Positions 63,477 to 64,000 of a stretch of DNA of 64,000 nt are shown in pieces. The DNA lies in the NCBI RefSeq assembly GCF_003205835.1, contig NZ_CP029773.1, forward strand, positions 2,264,501 through 2,328,500, written 5' to 3'. The notes under the pieces are model-generated. The model saw only the letters and a list, made by a program, of their open reading frames with translations, did no database searches and was not told the origin of the DNA. Made by a program: the position numbers and the translations under genes. Each line of letters opens with the position of its first letter. Positions within the stretch are counted from its first letter, which is position 1. Origin of the DNA: Stenotrophomonas maltophilia. GTDB lineage: Bacteria > Pseudomonadota > Gammaproteobacteria > Xanthomonadales > Xanthomonadaceae.

Positions 63477-64000
63477 TCAGGCGAAGACGCGCTCGATGTC
63501 CAGCTGGGCGTGCCGCAGTGCCTGTGCACGCGCATCGTCGCCCATTGCCAGACCTTCGGCCCGGATGAACTGCAGGTCGGTGACGCCCAGGAAGCCGAAC
63601 AGGCTGGTCAGGTAGGTTTCGTGATGATCCATGGCCGCGCCGGGCGCATCACCTGCATACATGCCGCCGCGCGTGGAGGCGATCAGCACCCGCTTGCCGC
63701 CCGCCAGGCCTTCCGGCCCCTGTGCGGTGTAGCGGAAGGTCTTGCCGGCCACCGCGATGCGGTCGATCCATGCCTTGAGCTGGCTGGGAATGCTGAAGTT
63801 GTACATCGGTGCTCCGATGACGACGACATCGGCCTGCAGGAAGGCATCCAGATCGTCGGTACCGAGCGCCACGTCCTGCTGCAGGGCATCGGCTTCGATG
63901 GGGGCGCCCTGGGCAGCGGCAAGGTGGGGCGGGGCAAGGTGGTCGACCGGTGCCAGGGCGAGGTCGCGGTAGGTCACGCTCACGTCGCCATGCTGCTGGC
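63477..64000 (-). CDS. azoR: FMN-dependent NADH-azoreductase, 3' part
   Basis: The frame is open to the right edge of the window (upstream codons read [12 protein letters not shown]), so the true start lies beyond 64000. Visible AzoR features are [24 protein letters not shown] (the FMN phosphate and dimer region) and [11 protein letters not shown]. The C-terminal [22 protein letters not shown] matches the family throughout. The enzyme reduces quinones and azo compounds with NADH and protects against electrophilic quinone stress. Confidence 0.92.
   Translation of the reverse strand, partial: QQHGDVSVTYRDLALAPVDHLAPPHLAAAQGAPIEADALQQDVALGTDDLDAFLQADVVVIGAPMYNFSIPSQLKAWIDRIAVAGKTFRYTAQGPEGLAGGKRVLIASTRGGMYAGDAPGAAMDHHETYLTSLFGFLGVTDLQFIRAEGLAMGDDARAQALRHAQLDIERVFA

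Overview
The window is GC-rich (about two thirds by eye), tightly packed chromosomal DNA of a Xanthomonadaceae bacterium, most probably a Stenotrophomonas of the maltophilia group. The evidence is the gene content and short palindromes ending in GTAG that match the known SMAG repeats of that species. No tRNA, rRNA, CRISPR array, phage module or plasmid origin was seen. One insertion sequence is present.

Layout. 0-3.6 kb: the 3' end of rarA, an IS110/IS1111-type element lying among REP palindromes, a DUF805 membrane protein, and a methyltransferase of lower GC. 3.7-9.2 kb: an iron unit behind a Fur-like box, made of a periplasmic siderophore-type esterase, a YncE-like propeller and a heme ABC transporter (hmuTUV). 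9.3-14.6 kb: two exported proteins of unknown function, an EF-G paralogue behind an attenuator-like leader with two small ORFs, an AT-hook protein and a SapC protein. 14.6-24.6 kb: a BvgAS-like two-component pair, an ArsR regulator divergent from a serine hydrolase with a shared palindrome, a GNAT enzyme, two MacB/FtsX-type permeases without an ATPase, a PLP enzyme and an orphan receiver.

24.7-34.9 kb: a compact regulon. An ECF sigma factor with a ChrR-type zinc/cupin anti-sigma factor lies beside an eight-gene operon on the minus strand that appears to remodel membrane fatty acids: desaturase, FAD oxidoreductase, DUF1365, cyclopropane synthase, DUF2878, DUF1295, a second Cfa-like methyltransferase and a lipocalin. 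Three promoters of the same form (GCATCC, 15 bases, then GCGTA-like) sit in front of the sigma gene, the operon and a divergent exported-protein gene. This looks like one autoregulated membrane-stress circuit. 34.9-41.1 kb: a bacteriophytochrome, its receiver and a hybrid kinase in one operon, with a zinc-ribbon protein and TspO next to it. 41.1-43.3 kb: a large AsmA-like envelope protein.

43.5-64 kb: an accessory block of redox and detoxification genes. It holds five SDR enzymes, two paralogous dienelactone-hydrolase-like proteins that share a 31-base upstream element, a LysR and two paralogous AraC regulators, an alcohol dehydrogenase, a flavin monooxygenase, a VOC protein, a second RarA-like ATPase lacking the C-terminal domain, a FUSC/DUF1656/HlyD/NodT efflux pump, NDH-2, a GNAT enzyme and the 3' part of azoR.

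The strongest candidates for undescribed biology are the shared ECF promoter architecture with its lipid operon, the EF-G leader, the LysR element shared by two distant hydrolase genes, and the short RarA paralogue.
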